Below, piece after piece: positions 28,401-40,220 of a stretch of DNA of 64,000 nt; the first letter of the stretch is position 1, and each line of letters starts with the position of its first letter. This stretch comes from Orientallactaga sibirica (lineage: Eukaryota; Chordata; Mammalia; Rodentia; Dipodidae): NCBI GenBank assembly GCA_036365145.1, contig JAEOAD010001365.1, positions 2,377,001 to 2,441,000 on the forward strand, in the 5' to 3' direction. The position numbers and the translations under genes were made by a program. The notes under the pieces are model-generated. The model had not been told where the DNA came from and made no database searches. It saw nothing but the letters and a program-made list of their open reading frames with translations.

Positions 28401-31400
28401 TCTCCAGGACCCACATTTAGCCAGATGCAAAAAGTGACACAAGGGCGCAATGCTGAACTCGCCCACAAGGGGGCACACGCATCTAGAATTTGTTCACAAT
28501 GGCTGAGAGGCCTTTGACATGCCTATTCTCTCTCTCAAAATAATAATAAATAATAAAAATTAGTGCTCACTTCAGCAGCACATATATCAAAATTGAAACA
28601 ATACAGAGATTAGCATGGCCCCTGCACAAGAAGGACATGCAAATTTGTGAAGCATTCCACATTTTTTGGAAAACATTAATTGGTAGATCAGATTTTTAAA
28701 TAAAGATCCACCTATAGTAGAAATAATTAGCTTGGCGTGGTGGCATGCACCTTTTGTCCCAGCACACAGGAGGCAGAGATAGGAGGATCACCTTGAGTTC
28801 AAGGCCACCCTGAGACCAAATAGTGCATTCCAGGTCAGCCTGGGCTAGAGTGAGGTCGTACCTTGAAAAACCAAAAGAAAATAAAAGTTTTTAAAAAAAT
28901 TATTTGTCAGCCAGGTGTGGTGGCGCACGCCTTTAATCCCAGCACTCGGGAGGCAGAGGTAGGAGGATCATGGAGAGTTCAAGGCCACCCTGAGACTACA
29001 TAGGGAATTCCAGGTCAGCCTGAGCTAGGGTGAGACCCTACCACGAAAAAAAACAACAAAAAAACAACCAAAAAAATTATTTGTCTTCTCATATTATTCC
29101 CCCCCCCCCCGATGTATCTTTCTAGTGAATTGACCATCACATTTCCAAATTTCTGAAAAGGCAAACAGACCATAGAAAGACATTTCTTTAGGCTCCTGTT
29201 TGAAACCAGCAGCCTCAGGAAACTGCTGGCCTTGATTCAGGGCCAATCACGTTATTTTTGCTTAGATCTGATTTTTAAAAGTTATTTTATTCAGGGCTGG
29301 AGAGATGGCTTAGCAGTTAAGGCACATGCCTGCGAAGCCTAAGGACCCCGGTTTGATTCTCCAGTTCCCATGTAAGCCAGATGCACATGGTGGCACATGC
29401 GTTTGGAGTTTGTTTGCAGTGGCTAGAAGCTCTGGCACACCCATTTTCACTCTCTCTTTCTTTCTCCCTCTCTTTGTCTCTAATAATAAATAAATAGGGG
29501 GCTGGAGAGCTGGCTTAGTGGTTAAGGTACATGCCTGTGAAGCCTAAGGACCCAGGTTCCATTCTCCAGGTCCCACGTAAGCCAGATGCACATGGTGGCA
29601 CATGCATCTGGAGTTTGTTTACAGTGGCTGGAGGCCCTGGTGTGCCTATTCTCACTCTCTTTCTCTATCTCTCTTCCTCTCTCTGTCTCTAATAAATAAA
29701 TAAATAAAATTAAAAAAAATAATAAAATAAAATCTTAAAAAATAAAAATCTTAAAAGCATTAGCTGACTCTTTATAAAAAAAATTATTTTATTCATATAT
29801 TTGAGAGAGAGGGAGGCATATAAAGAGAGAGACTGGACACACCAGGGCCTCTAGCCACTGCAAACAAATTCCAGACTTATGTGCCTGTTGTGTTTCTGGC
29901 TGTCAGCTTTGTTTATAAGCAAGAACCTTTAACCATTGAGCCATCTCTCCAGCTCCTTCTCCTAATTTTTTTTTTTTTTTTTGAGGTGGGTCTCACTTTA
30001 GCCCAGGCTGACCTGGAATTCACTCTGTAGTCTCAGGGTGGCCTCGACCTCATGGTGACCCTCTTACCTCTGCCTCCCGAGTGCTGGGATTAAAGGTGTG
30101 CGCCACCACGCCCAGTTTCTCCTCCTAATTTTTTATTGTTTGTATTGTGAGAGAGCGCATGTGCCACGGTGCATGTGTGGGGGTCTGATGACATGCTTGA
30201 GGTCTTTGTCCCCTCCTTCCACCTTGCATGAGACAGGTTTCCTTTGTTTTTGCCATGGTGTGTGCACCAGTATAGCTGCCTCACAAGCTTCAGGATTCTC
30301 CTGGCTCTGCTTCCCATTACTATAAGCATGTTGGTATCACAGAAGCATGTGCTACTACTACATGGGGGCTGGGCAACTGAATAGGCTTGCAAGCAAGTAC
30401 CTTTACCCATTGAGCTGTCTCCCCAGCCATTCAAATTTTAATTTTTTTAAAAAAAATTTATTTATTTGAGAGAGAGAGAAAGAGAGACTGGGCCTGCCAA
30501 GGCCTCCAGCCACTGCAAACAAACTCCAGACACATGCGCCACCTTGTGCATCTGGCTTATGTGGGTACTGGGGAATCAAACCTATGTCCTTGGGCTTCAC
30601 AGGCAAGTGCCTTAATCACTAAGCCATCTCTTTAGTCCCAAATCTTAAATTTTTAAATTTTTGTTTACTTATGACAGAAAAAGGGCATGCCAGGGCCTCT
30701 ATTTGCTGTATTTAAACTCCAGAGACATGTGTACTTTATTTTATTTGAGAAAGAAAGAGAGGCAGAGAGAGAAGAGATGCACCAGGGCCTCCAGCCATGG
30801 AAATGAACTACAGATGCATACACCATCTAGTGCATCTGGCTTATGTGGGTACTGGGGAATAGAACCTGTGTCCTTAGGATTCACAGGCAGTGCCTTAGCC
30901 ACTACGCCATCTTTCTAGCCCATGTGTACTGAGTCTGGCTTTACGTTAGTATTTGAGATTTGAATCTAGGCAGGCTTTGTAAGCAAGTGCCTTTAATTGC
31001 TGAGTTATCTCCCCAGCCCCAAACCTATTTATTTATTTATTTATTTTGTTTTGAGGTAGGGTTTCACTGTAGCTCAGGCAGACCTGGAATTTACTCTATA
31101 GTTCAGGGTGGCCTTGAACTCACAGCAATCCTCCTACCTTTGTCTCCTGAGTGCTGGGATTAAAGGCATGCTCCACCATGCCTGGCTTAAAATATTTTTA
31201 AAAATAAAATAGAAAACCTGTTTTGCTATCTGTAATTTTTTTAAATTTCATTTTTATTATTTTTATTTATTTGAGAGAGAAAGAGGCAGAGACAGAATGG
31301 GTGTGCCAGGGTCTCTAGCCACTGCAAATGAACTCCAGATGCTTGCACCATCATGTGCATTCAGCTTACATGGATCCTAGAGAATTGAACCCAGGTCCTT

Positions 31401-33549
31401 TGGCTTTGCAGCAAGCGCCTTAACCACTAAGCCATCTCTCCAGACCTGTCTGTAAGTTTTTTTTTTTTTTTTGTTTTTGTTTTGCGAAGTAGGGTCTCAC
31501 TCTGGTCCAGGCTGACCTGGAATTAACTATGTAGTCTCAGGGTGGCCTCGAACTCTCAGCGATCCTCCTACCTCTGCCTCCCGAGTGCTGGGATTAAAGG
31601 CGTGCGCCACCACGCCCGGCTCTGTCTGTAAGTTTTTGTTGCCACTAATTTAAGACCTTTCTCCACAGGTAGGAGAGGGGGAGAGGAAAGTTTCTTCGAG
31701 TGAGTCATTTATTTTCAGAAAACTTTTTTCAAAAGGTATTTCCAAGTTTTTAGGTCCTGAAATTTATACAATTTTTCTTATTTATTTATGAGAGAGAGAA
31801 TATGCACAGCAGGGTCTCTAGCTACTGCAACAGAGCTACTGATGCATGTGCCACCATGTCCTTCTGGGGAATGGAACCTGGGTCCTTAGGCTTTGCAGGC
31901 AAGTGCCTTAACTGCTAAGCCACCTCTCCAGGCCAGAAAGTTTTTTAGGGGAACAAAACTGGGTGTTTTTCCCTCAGAAGCAATGGATTTGTTACACAGA
32001 TGCCAACAAGAACCAAAGTGGTGAGAACATTCTTGACAAAATATCCATGTTTCCAAGCTTTAGGAGAGAATGTGAAGGAGGCAGGTGATTCTCTTAGCAC
32101 TGGATGAGGTCTGCACGGGTAGTGCTGTTAGACTGCCTTGGACAAAGCAGCTGTTCCCCAGAGAAGGGAAATGTAACAAGGTTCCCTGAAGGACATTCTC
32201 CCAGGGATAAGAAGATTTCTGGGCTGGAGAGATGGCTTAGTGGTTAAGGCACTTGCCTGTGAAGCCTAAGGACCCAGGTTCAATTTTCCAGGTCCCACAT
32301 AAGCCAAATGCACAAGGTGGTACACATGTCTGGAGTTCATTTGCAGTGGCTAAAGGCCCTGGTGTGCCCACTCTCTCTCTCTCTCTAATAAATAAATAAA
32401 AAAATAAATAAAAACAAGAAAAAAAGAGAGATTTACACTAAATGTTACCAATTATGTTATCCTCTTCTCTTCCCTTGACTTCTGAATTTTCTTTCCCAAA
32501 TCCCAATCCATTTGAGCTGGAGATCACTCAACTGTAGAAGAGGAGATAAAATAGAGGTTGAATTAGATTTAAAAAATTGATCATTTATGTACCCTTTCAT
32601 TGTATAGACTTGTGTTGGAGAAATTTTTACTTTTAAAGTGAGTTTCAATTTGTTTAGGTAGGGGATGGTTATGATACTGATCTTGTGTTTAAATGTTCAA
32701 CAGCTTGTTTTATATCTTAAGAATGCCTGAAAGCCGGGCGTGGTGGCGCATGCCTTTAATCCCAGCACTCAGGAGGCAGAAGTAAGAGGATCGGAAGTTC
32801 AAGGCCACCCTGAGACTACATAGTGAAGTCCAGGTCAGCCTGAGCCAGAGTGAGACCCTACCTTGAAAAACCAAAAAGAAAAAACAACAACAACAAAAAA
32901 AGAATGCCTGAAGAGCCAGGTGTGGTGGCACATGTCTTGATCCCAGGATTAAGATGATCACTGTGAGTTTGAGGCCAGCCTGAGACTAATTCTAAGGTCA
33001 GGCTCAGGCTGGACTAGAGGGAGACCCTACCTGGAAAAACAGAACAAAACAAAAAATTGCCTTAAGAAATTATTGAGCTTCCATGAGCGCATACAGCAGA
33101 AGAAAAAAAAAATCCCGCCCTCCCCATGTTCTTCTTCAGCAGTGCTGGGTTGAAATGGGGACCTTACAATGAGAAGTGCTTGATCACTGAGCTACATACC
33201 CAGATGGGTGTTTTTTTATATGAGTGATCTCAATGCTGTTCTACTTATTTCAGCATATTAGTTGTCATTCAATATGGGGTTCTCAACATACAATGCTTTT
33301 TTTTTTTTTTGAAAATCATTTTATCTTCTCTTCATTAAAAATATCATTTTAGCTGGGCGTGGAGGTGCACGCTTTTAATCCCAGCACTGGGGAGGCAGAG
33401 GTAGAACTGCTGTGCGTTCCAGGCCAGTGTGAGACTACACAGTGAATTCCAGGTCAGTCTGAGCTAGAGTGAGACCCTACCTCGAAAAACCAAAACAAAG
33501 TATTATTTTACTTGTTTGTCAAGTATCAGCAGAAATTAAAAAATGCTAA
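25480..33549. repeat. SINE block between the ZNF567 ATG exon and its CpG island
   Basis: B1: 25845-25995(-), 26430-26555(- old), 26990-27105(-), 27125-27266(-), 27995-28085(-), 28731-28890(+), 28910-29080(+), 29965-30118(-), 31040-31188(-), 31455-31622(-), 32731-32885(+), 32914-33055(+), 33350-33505(+). DIP: 26583-26785(-), 26790-26985(- long form), 27441-27680(+ long), 28110-28305(-), 28337-28560(+ long), 29295-29500(+), 29501-29745(+), 29780-29960(-), 30445-30640(-), 31240-31447(-), 31770-31935(-), 32219-32400(+). A DIP(-) at 30734-30919 is nested in an older one, with duplication catgtgtact. Older B3/B4-like SINEs: 26060-26330 and 30150-30428. 31940-32218 and 32405-32725 appear unique. Confidence 0.75.
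28563..28667 (+). pseudogene. U6 snRNA pseudogene
   Basis: The sequence follows U6 from GTGCTCacTTCaGCAGCACA through AGCATGGCCCCTGC and GCAAATTtGTGAAGC to the terminal T-run. It has several C-to-T and G-to-A changes and a 3-base loss in the agaga(aga)tt segment next to the ACAGAGA box. It lies directly behind the A-rich tail of a DIP SINE. The upstream bases are that SINE tail rather than a PSE/TATA promoter, so it should not be transcribed as U6. Confidence 0.9.
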
Positions 33550-34340
33550 CCACTCAGGAAGGTTTCTCAGGCACTCCCTGTCCGTCCAGTGAGCCACGTT
33601 CGGAGCCGTCATGGACTGAGAACGCCAATACTTCACTTCTGTCGCCCGCCCACTGCAGACCACCACGTAGGTCCCCAAGCCGGGTGCAATCTCAGAGCCA
33701 GGGCACAGGTCTACCCAAGCCACAGAACTCATCCGCTCTGCACACTGGTCAACTCTTACCTCAAGTCTCAGACACGCGCAGAGGTCTGGCCATTCCGACC
33801 CTCAGTTTCTAACAACGCGGAGTCCTTTACAAACAAAAGCTACAGAAACCGAGCGCCAGCTGTGCGCCAAGCGGCGTCCCGGGCGCTGGGGTCTCCGGTC
33901 CCCTTCGGGGCGCTCCCGCTCCATTCTTCTAGCTGCTCAGTCCCTCGGGGTCCTCCGGCGCTGGCCTTCTCCTTCCTGTCCTCCCCAGGCCCCGTTCCCC
34001 GCCCTGCACCTGCTTCCCACCGACGCCGGCCCGCGGCACGCCACCCGCCCGCCTCACCTCCGATCCCCGGATGCAGCCCGCGCCTGCGCAGTCGGCGCGC
34101 CCCGCCTCCCAGGGGCCTCGCGCAGAGTCCCTTCCGGTCCAGGCTCCGCGCGCGACGTCTTAATATCCGGGCTTTTGCAGAATGGATCTACATTTCCCAC
34201 AGGCACCTGGGCAGGTTCGCGGCTCCAGTCCCGGCGTTGAGCAGGCTTGGTGCGGCGTGTGCGCGTCCTCGCGTGTCCCTGACTCACCGTGGTGTTGGGT
34301 AGAGCTTCCTTTCGGCAGCTCTGGGTTGCGTTTTGGGACC
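33550..34340 (-). promoter_or_regulatory. CpG island, probable ZNF567 promoter
   Basis: This is a sharp GC- and CpG-rich interval in AT-rich surroundings and holds no SINE. Motifs I can see are an NRF1-like GCGCCTGCGCA at 34080-34090, a GC-box-like cccgcctccc near 34101, an ETS-type CTTCCGG at 34131-34137, and a ZNF143-like ctacatttccca near 34190. It lies 8 kb upstream of the ZNF567 ATG exon in the transcription direction. It could also serve a + strand transcript. Long open frames here, such as the 237-codon one at 33589-34302, are typical of GC-rich DNA and carry no domain. Confidence 0.65.
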
Positions 34341-36889
34341 GAGGCGTCCGTTGAAGGAACATTCCTGGTGGTGTGCATTCTCTCGTGAACATCACCAAGG
34401 ACGCTTCGACTTCACTCCCGGCCTCGGCCTCCGGTGCCCGCCTGGTGGTGTTCACACGGGTTGGCAGTGGAGTCGAGAGCCCGACCTAGCTTTTTGTTCA
34501 GTCGTTCCTTGGGATCTATGTCCGAGTTTGCTGGTGCCTCCTTTATCCTCCTGCTTTGTAATCTCATGGACTCCAGCTGCAGAGGAATGTCCATCAAAAC
34601 AAGAGAGAGGGGCTGGAGAGATGGCTTAGTGGTTAAAGCATTCGCCTGCGAAGTCAAAGGACCCAGGTTCGATTCCCAAGGTCCCACGTAAGCCAGCTGC
34701 ACAAAGTGGCGCATACATCTGGAAGTAGTTTGTAGTGCCCAAAAGCCCTGGTGTGCCCATTCTCTGTGGTTTCTCTCTCTCTGCTTGCAAATAAATAAAA
34801 TGTGTTAAAAATACAATAATAATAAAAAGAAGAGTAGAGTGTTTGAATTATACACTACAAGTTGCAAACGGCAAAACCCAAAGCTTTTTCTGGGATAAGG
34901 CTTTTGGAGTTGGAGTGTTCGTTAGGCAGAATTCTAACAAGACATAATGGGGAGGGCCTCAGAATAGGATATCTTCCTCAGTGTCATCCCTGGAGGGCCA
35001 GGCATGGTGGCACATGCCTTTAATTCCAGCCCTCCAGTGGCTGAGGTAGGAGAATCACCAGGAATATCACCGGGAATTCCAGGTCATATCATACTGGGCC
35101 AGAGTGAGACCCTACCTTAAAAAAAAAAATAAAAAAAAAAAAGGCGGGCGTGGTGGCGCATACCTTTGATCCCAGGACTCGGGAGGCAGAGGTAGGAGGA
35201 TTGCTGTGAGTTTGAGGCCACCCTGAGACTACGTAGTGAATCCCAGGTCAGCCCAGGGCCAGAGTGAGACCCTACCTCAAAAAACAAAAATCCAGTGGAA
35301 GTTGTTTAAATTAAATGCATAAGTTTCATTTAGTGTAATCAAATTTAGGCTCCAGGAAACAAGCATTAGCACTGGAAGAGAACTAGTATCATATTTAGAA
35401 AAATGTATTAATACACTTCTGAACAAGACCTTCTCACATAAGTGGCCCTGTACCTTCTTTTGAGCTTGTGTAGTTTTTCTTCTTCTTCTTTTTTTTTTTC
35501 GAGGCAGGGTCTCACTGTAGCCCAGGCTGACCTGGAACTCACTCTGTAGTTCTAGCTTGACTTTGAACTCACAGCAATCCTCCTACCTCTGCCTAAGTGC
35601 TGGGACTGAAGGTGTGCGCCACAATGCCTGGCTTTCTTCATGTTTTGATTCTCTGCTTTTGAAACATGGTCTTGCTGTGTTGCCCAGGCTGGCCTGGAAT
35701 TGGTGGTCCTCCTCCTGCCTTAACCTCCATGCTGAAATTACAGTCGTGAACCATCATGCCTAGGTTTGTTTATTTATTTATTTGAGGTGAGAGAGAGAAG
35801 AGAGGTAGGCAGATAGGTAGACAGATGTGGGTATGGATACACCAGGGCTTCTTGCCTATGCAAGTGAACTCCAGACACATGGGGCACTTTGTGCATTTTG
35901 CTTTACATGGGTACCAAGAATTGGACCCAGGTCTGTAGACTTTGCAAGCCTTTAGCCTCCGAGCCCTCATTTATTTTCAAAAATATTTTATTTATTTATT
36001 TATTGATATGTGTGTAAGAGGCAGAGCAAACAAGAGAGAGAGGGAGAATATATGGGTGCAGTAGGGCCTCTAGGCACTGCAAAAGAACTCCAGATGCATG
36101 CACCACCTTGTGCATCTCACTTTACATGGGTACTAAGGAATTGAATCTGGGTCCTTTGGCTTTGCTGGCAAGAGCTGTAACCACTAAGCAATCTCTCCAG
36201 CCCAATTTATTTTTATTTTATTTTTTTTGGTTTTTCAAGGTAGGGTCTCGCTCTAGCCCAGGCTGACCTGGAATTCACTATGTAGTCTCAGGGTGGCCTT
36301 GAACTCACGGCGATCCTCCTACCTTTGCCTCCCGAGGGCTGGGATTAAAGGCGTGCGCCACCACGCCCGGCATCAATTTATTTTTAATATATTCTGGAAT
36401 TTACAAACATAGTACCAGCTATCAGTTTACAGCCTCTGAGCTTGAAGTCCTTCCTGGCTCATTCTACAGTTACAGAACTGGACTCTGAGCATTGCTCTTT
36501 GTTGGCTGGTGGGAGGTTGAGCTTTGTGGACTGCTGGAGAGACGCTAGCAGAGGATTTCCCCCCTCCCGTTTTGTTTCTTACACTCCTGTAAAGCATTCA
36601 GCCTCATGAACCTCTGGCTCCACGATGTGCACTGACAGTCCCAGTACTCAAGGCACACACGGGCTGCTCACCCACCACAAAGACAAGTTCATCCAGGGCT
36701 ACCAAAGTAAACTTCAGGGTCAGTCAAGACTACAGAGTGAAACCTATCACAGGAAGAAAAATTGAGGAGTCTGAAGACTTGGAGGGGGGCACAAATTAGG
36801 AAGCCTTGCTGATCATGGAGCTGGAGAACAGAGCAAATTTTCAAAATTTATTTTACAAAATTAAAAAACAATACAATTCATTTTTGTAT

Positions 36890-37500
36890 GTACACTATTT
36901 TTATACATGAATAGGTTTTTTTGTATGTAGCCACAAATAAGATATAAAACGATTTCCACATTTGAGTGACGGTCCTCAAGCCTCCCTTTTGTACTGAGAC
37001 CTATACCAAACACTTGGCAACCACATACCAATCCTTTGCTCTCCCTGTTTTGTCTTTTCTAGAATGCCACACAAATGGAATGTATATATGTCCTAGAAAT
37101 GGAATCATATATGTAACCTTTTGGACAGGGTTCTTTTTTTCTCCAGTTAGGTCCAGGCTGCCCTGGAATTCACTATGTATTCTCAGGGTGGCCTCGAACT
37201 CACAGCAATCCTACTTCTGCTTCCCAAGTGCTAGGAGTAAAGATATGTTCCACCATGCCCGGCTAGACTGGATTTTTTTTTTTTTTTTCCCGAGGTAGGG
37301 TCTCACTCTGGTTCAGGCTGACCTGGAATTAACTATGTAGCTTCAGGGTGGCCTCAAACTCACTTCGATCATCCTACCTCTGCCTCCCGAGTGCTGGGAT
37401 TAAAGGCGTGCGCCACCATGCCCGGTTTAGACTGGATTCTTTAGCACAATACATTTAAAATTCAGCAATATTGTGGCATATATTAGTAGTTCAGTATTTT
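36890..37500 (-). mobile_element. Old L1 remnant interrupted by two B1 copies
   Basis: Segments such as ccacacaaatggaatgtata, gaaatggaatcatatatgta and gtggcatatattagtagttc resemble antisense ancient L1. B1 elements (- strand) sit inside at 37130-37268 and 37275-37430. Confidence 0.45.
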
Positions 37501-38101
37501 TTAAAGATTTATTTTATTTATTTGAGAGAGAAACAGGCAAAGAAAGAGAGAGAGAGAATGGGCTAGAGAGATGGCTTAGCAGTTAAAGTATTTGCCTGCA
37601 AAGCCTAAGAGCCCAGGTTTGATTTCCCAGTACTTACATAAGCCAGATGCACAAGGTGGCACATGTATCTGGAGTTTGTTTGCAGTGGCTAGAGGCTCTG
37701 GCTTGCCCGCTTTCTCTCTCTCTGCCTCTTTCTCTCTCAAAGCCTACCAGTCTGGGTTCAATTACCTAGTCACCCAATGTAAATATGGACAGCCATTTGT
37801 TTGCAGTGGCAAGAGACTCTGGTTCATGAGCACTTACACACACAAAAAATTTTTAGCCAGGTGTGGTAGTGCATACCTTTAGTCCCAGCACTTGGGAGGC
37901 AGAGATAGGAGGACTGCCGTGAGTTCAAGGCCACCCTGAGACTACATAGTGAATTCCAGGTTAGCCTGAGCTAGAGCAAGACCCTACCTTGAAAAGACAA
38001 AACAAAAAAAATATTAAAAAAAAAATTCTCTAGTGTTGGATAAAAGAGATGGTGAGTGTTTCTCTAATGTGATTTTCTTATTTCAAATTAGATATTAAGT
38101 G

Positions 38102-38137
38102 TCCCTGGTGGTCTAGTGGTTAGGATTTGGCACTTTC
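38102..38137 (+). pseudogene. tRNA-Glu 5'-half fossil
   Basis: tccctggtggtctagtggtt and taggatttggcactttc match the first 36 nt of tRNA-Glu(CTC), with only about three changes, two of them CpG-type decays. The match stops in the anticodon loop and is followed by AAAAAGG. A short direct repeat, tattaa, flanks it (38094-38099 and about 38145-38150). There is no 3' half, so it cannot fold as a tRNA. Confidence 0.75.
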
Positions 38138-38739
38138 AAAAAGGTATTAACTGTGGCTAAGGACAATCTCACATTTATTAAACTTCTCTGATGTTACATT
38201 AAGATTTGGGGGCTGGGCATGGTGGCGCACGCCTTTAATCCCAGCACTCAGGAGGCAGAGGTAGGAGAATCACTGTGAGTTCAAGGCCACCCTGACACGA
38301 TGTAGTGAATTCCAGGTCAGTCTGGGCTAAAGTGAGATCCTACCTTGAAAAACCAAAAAAAATAAAAAAATAAAAAATAATAATAAATAAAAATAAAAAT
38401 AAATAAATAAAAAATAAAAAGATTTGGACTGTGTCCAAAAACCTTTCTACATGCATTATGTTCACATCCCCATTTCACTAACACTGATATTCCCCTTTAA
38501 CATGAATACCATGATTGAGCTACCACACTAATAATAATCAATATTTGTTTCCCTTCAGAATAAATTATCTCATGCTGTGAAAGTTCTGAGTTGTCTGGTA
38601 GGAACTTCCAAAGCTGACTGAATATACATCCACCCTAGGACCCAGCAACTCCAACTCCCTAAGTATACACACTAAGTGCATACATGCACCAAAATACAAA
38701 CATGTTCTCCTAAACAACTGTTTATCATGATCATAAACT

Positions 38740-38960
38740 GTAAACTGTCACAGCCCATCAAGAGAATGAAGAAAAGTGATATATATTCATACAACAGAAT
38801 TCTGCACAGAATAAAAGTGAATGAATATTGCCACATGTATCATAATTAGGCTCAGAGACACGAATGAAACAAGTTGTGTATAAAGAATATATGATATATA
38901 ATCCGTTTTATATGAAGCTTTATAATATGCAAAACCTAATCTGTAATATTCAAAGCTAAA
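38740..38960 (+). mobile_element. Old L1 remnant
   Basis: cccatcaagagaatgaag, attcatacaacagaattctg and ccgttttatatgaagct match the pattern of ancient L1 3' coding sequence (fossil copies share 'catacaatggaatactac'). It lies in a SINE-poor stretch, 38420-39180, with nothing else recognisable. Confidence 0.55.
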
Positions 38961-40043
38961 ACTGTGGTTGACTTGGAGAGCATAACAGCCAACTGTTATT
39001 CCATACTAGCAACAAGAAACACAAGATCACACCTCCTTTCTTCCATACACGACACACATTAGCCAGATTTTTACTAGTTCACAAAACAAGATACATACTG
39101 AAATTGAAAATAAGCAAATTCGAATGTTTGTAATAATTCAGCAGAGAAAAAGGTTAGTGAATCCAGTAATAAAAATTTAAGCTTTTGCCGGGTGTGGTGG
39201 CGCACGCCTTTAATCCCAGCACTTGGGAGGCAGAGGTAGGAGGATCACCGAGAGTTCGAGGCCACCCTGAGCCAGGTCAGCCTGGACCAGAGTGAGACCC
39301 TACCTTGCAAAACAAAAAAAAAAAAAAAAAAAAAATTTAAGCTTTTATGCCTGGTGTGGTGGCACACGCCTTTAATCCCAGCACTCGGGAGGCAGAGGTA
39401 GGAGGATTGCTATGAGTTCAAAGCCAGCCTGAGACTACAGTGAGACCCTACCTTGAAAAGCCAAAAAAATTTTTTTAAGCTTCTATTTTCTAGGATTTGT
39501 GTCATTAAAAAAAACTTTTGTTTATTTTTATTTATTAGCAACAGAGATAAGAGAGAGAGAGAGAGAAAATGGGTGCACCAGGGCCTCCAGCCACTGCAAA
39601 AGAACTCCAGATGCATGTGTCACCTTGTGCACCTGGCTTACATGGATACTGGGGAATTGAGCCTTGAACCAGGGTCCTTAGGCTTCACAGGCAAATGCTT
39701 GACCGCTAAGCCATCTCTCCAGCCCTCATTATATTATTATTATTTGTTTTTTCGAGGGTCTCACTCTGGCCCAGGCTGACCTGGAATTCACTATGTAGTC
39801 TCAGGGTGGCCTCGAACTCATGGCAATCCTCCTACCTCTGCCTCCCTAGTGCCGCGATTAAAGGCGTGGGCCACCGTGCCCAGCCATCTTTCACCATTTA
39901 TCCTGCAATACTAATGTGCTATAGGTTTGTAACTAGTAATTGTGTTATATGTGGACTTAAATCACTGAATATCATTACACTTCTAGGCAACACCAAGTTC
40001 AGAGTTTACTATGACAAAATGGTTTTATAAAAAAGTCACATCA

Positions 40044-40199
40044 GCTGGGCGTGGTGGCGCACGCCTTTAATCCCAGCACTCGGGAGGCAGAGGTAGGATC
40101 GCCGTGAGTTCAAGGCCACCCTGAGACTACACAGTGAATTCCAGGTCAGCCTGGGCCAGAGTGAGACCCTACCTCGAAAAACCAAAAAAAAAAAAAAAA
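40044..40199 (+). repeat. B1 SINE just beyond the ZNF382 stop codon
   Basis: Near full-length B1 (gctgggcgtggtggcgcacg to the A-run) with a 15-bp duplication aaaaaagtcacatca (40029-40043 and about 40194-40207). It is antisense to ZNF382 and lies within 25 bases of its stop, so it sits in the 3' UTR. Confidence 0.9.
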
Positions 40200-40220
40200 G
40201 TCACATCACTTACTGAATTC

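Larger units (their letters stand above)
34341..40028. repeat. SINE block between the ZNF567 island and ZNF382
   Basis: B1: 34996-35130(+), 35142-35290(+), 35488-35635(-), 35655-35765(- old), 36220-36372(-), 36600-36760(+ old), 37855-38020(+), 38211-38410(+), 39188-39335(+ internally deleted), 39345-39470(+), 39748-39885(-). DIP: 34608-34805(+), 35765-35975(-), 35978-36205(-), 37500-37559(- piece), 37560-37740(+), 39520-39725(-). I found no ZNF461-like exon here, although human ZNF461 lies between ZNF567 and ZNF382. Confidence 0.75.

Noticed and set aside
28563..28667. Functional U6 snRNA
   Set aside because: It has substitutions and a deletion near the ACAGAGA box, and a SINE tail stands where the promoter should be.
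33589..34302. 237-codon + strand open frame in the left CpG island
   Set aside because: Low-complexity Pro/Arg/Ala translation typical of GC-rich DNA, with no domain and no splice context.
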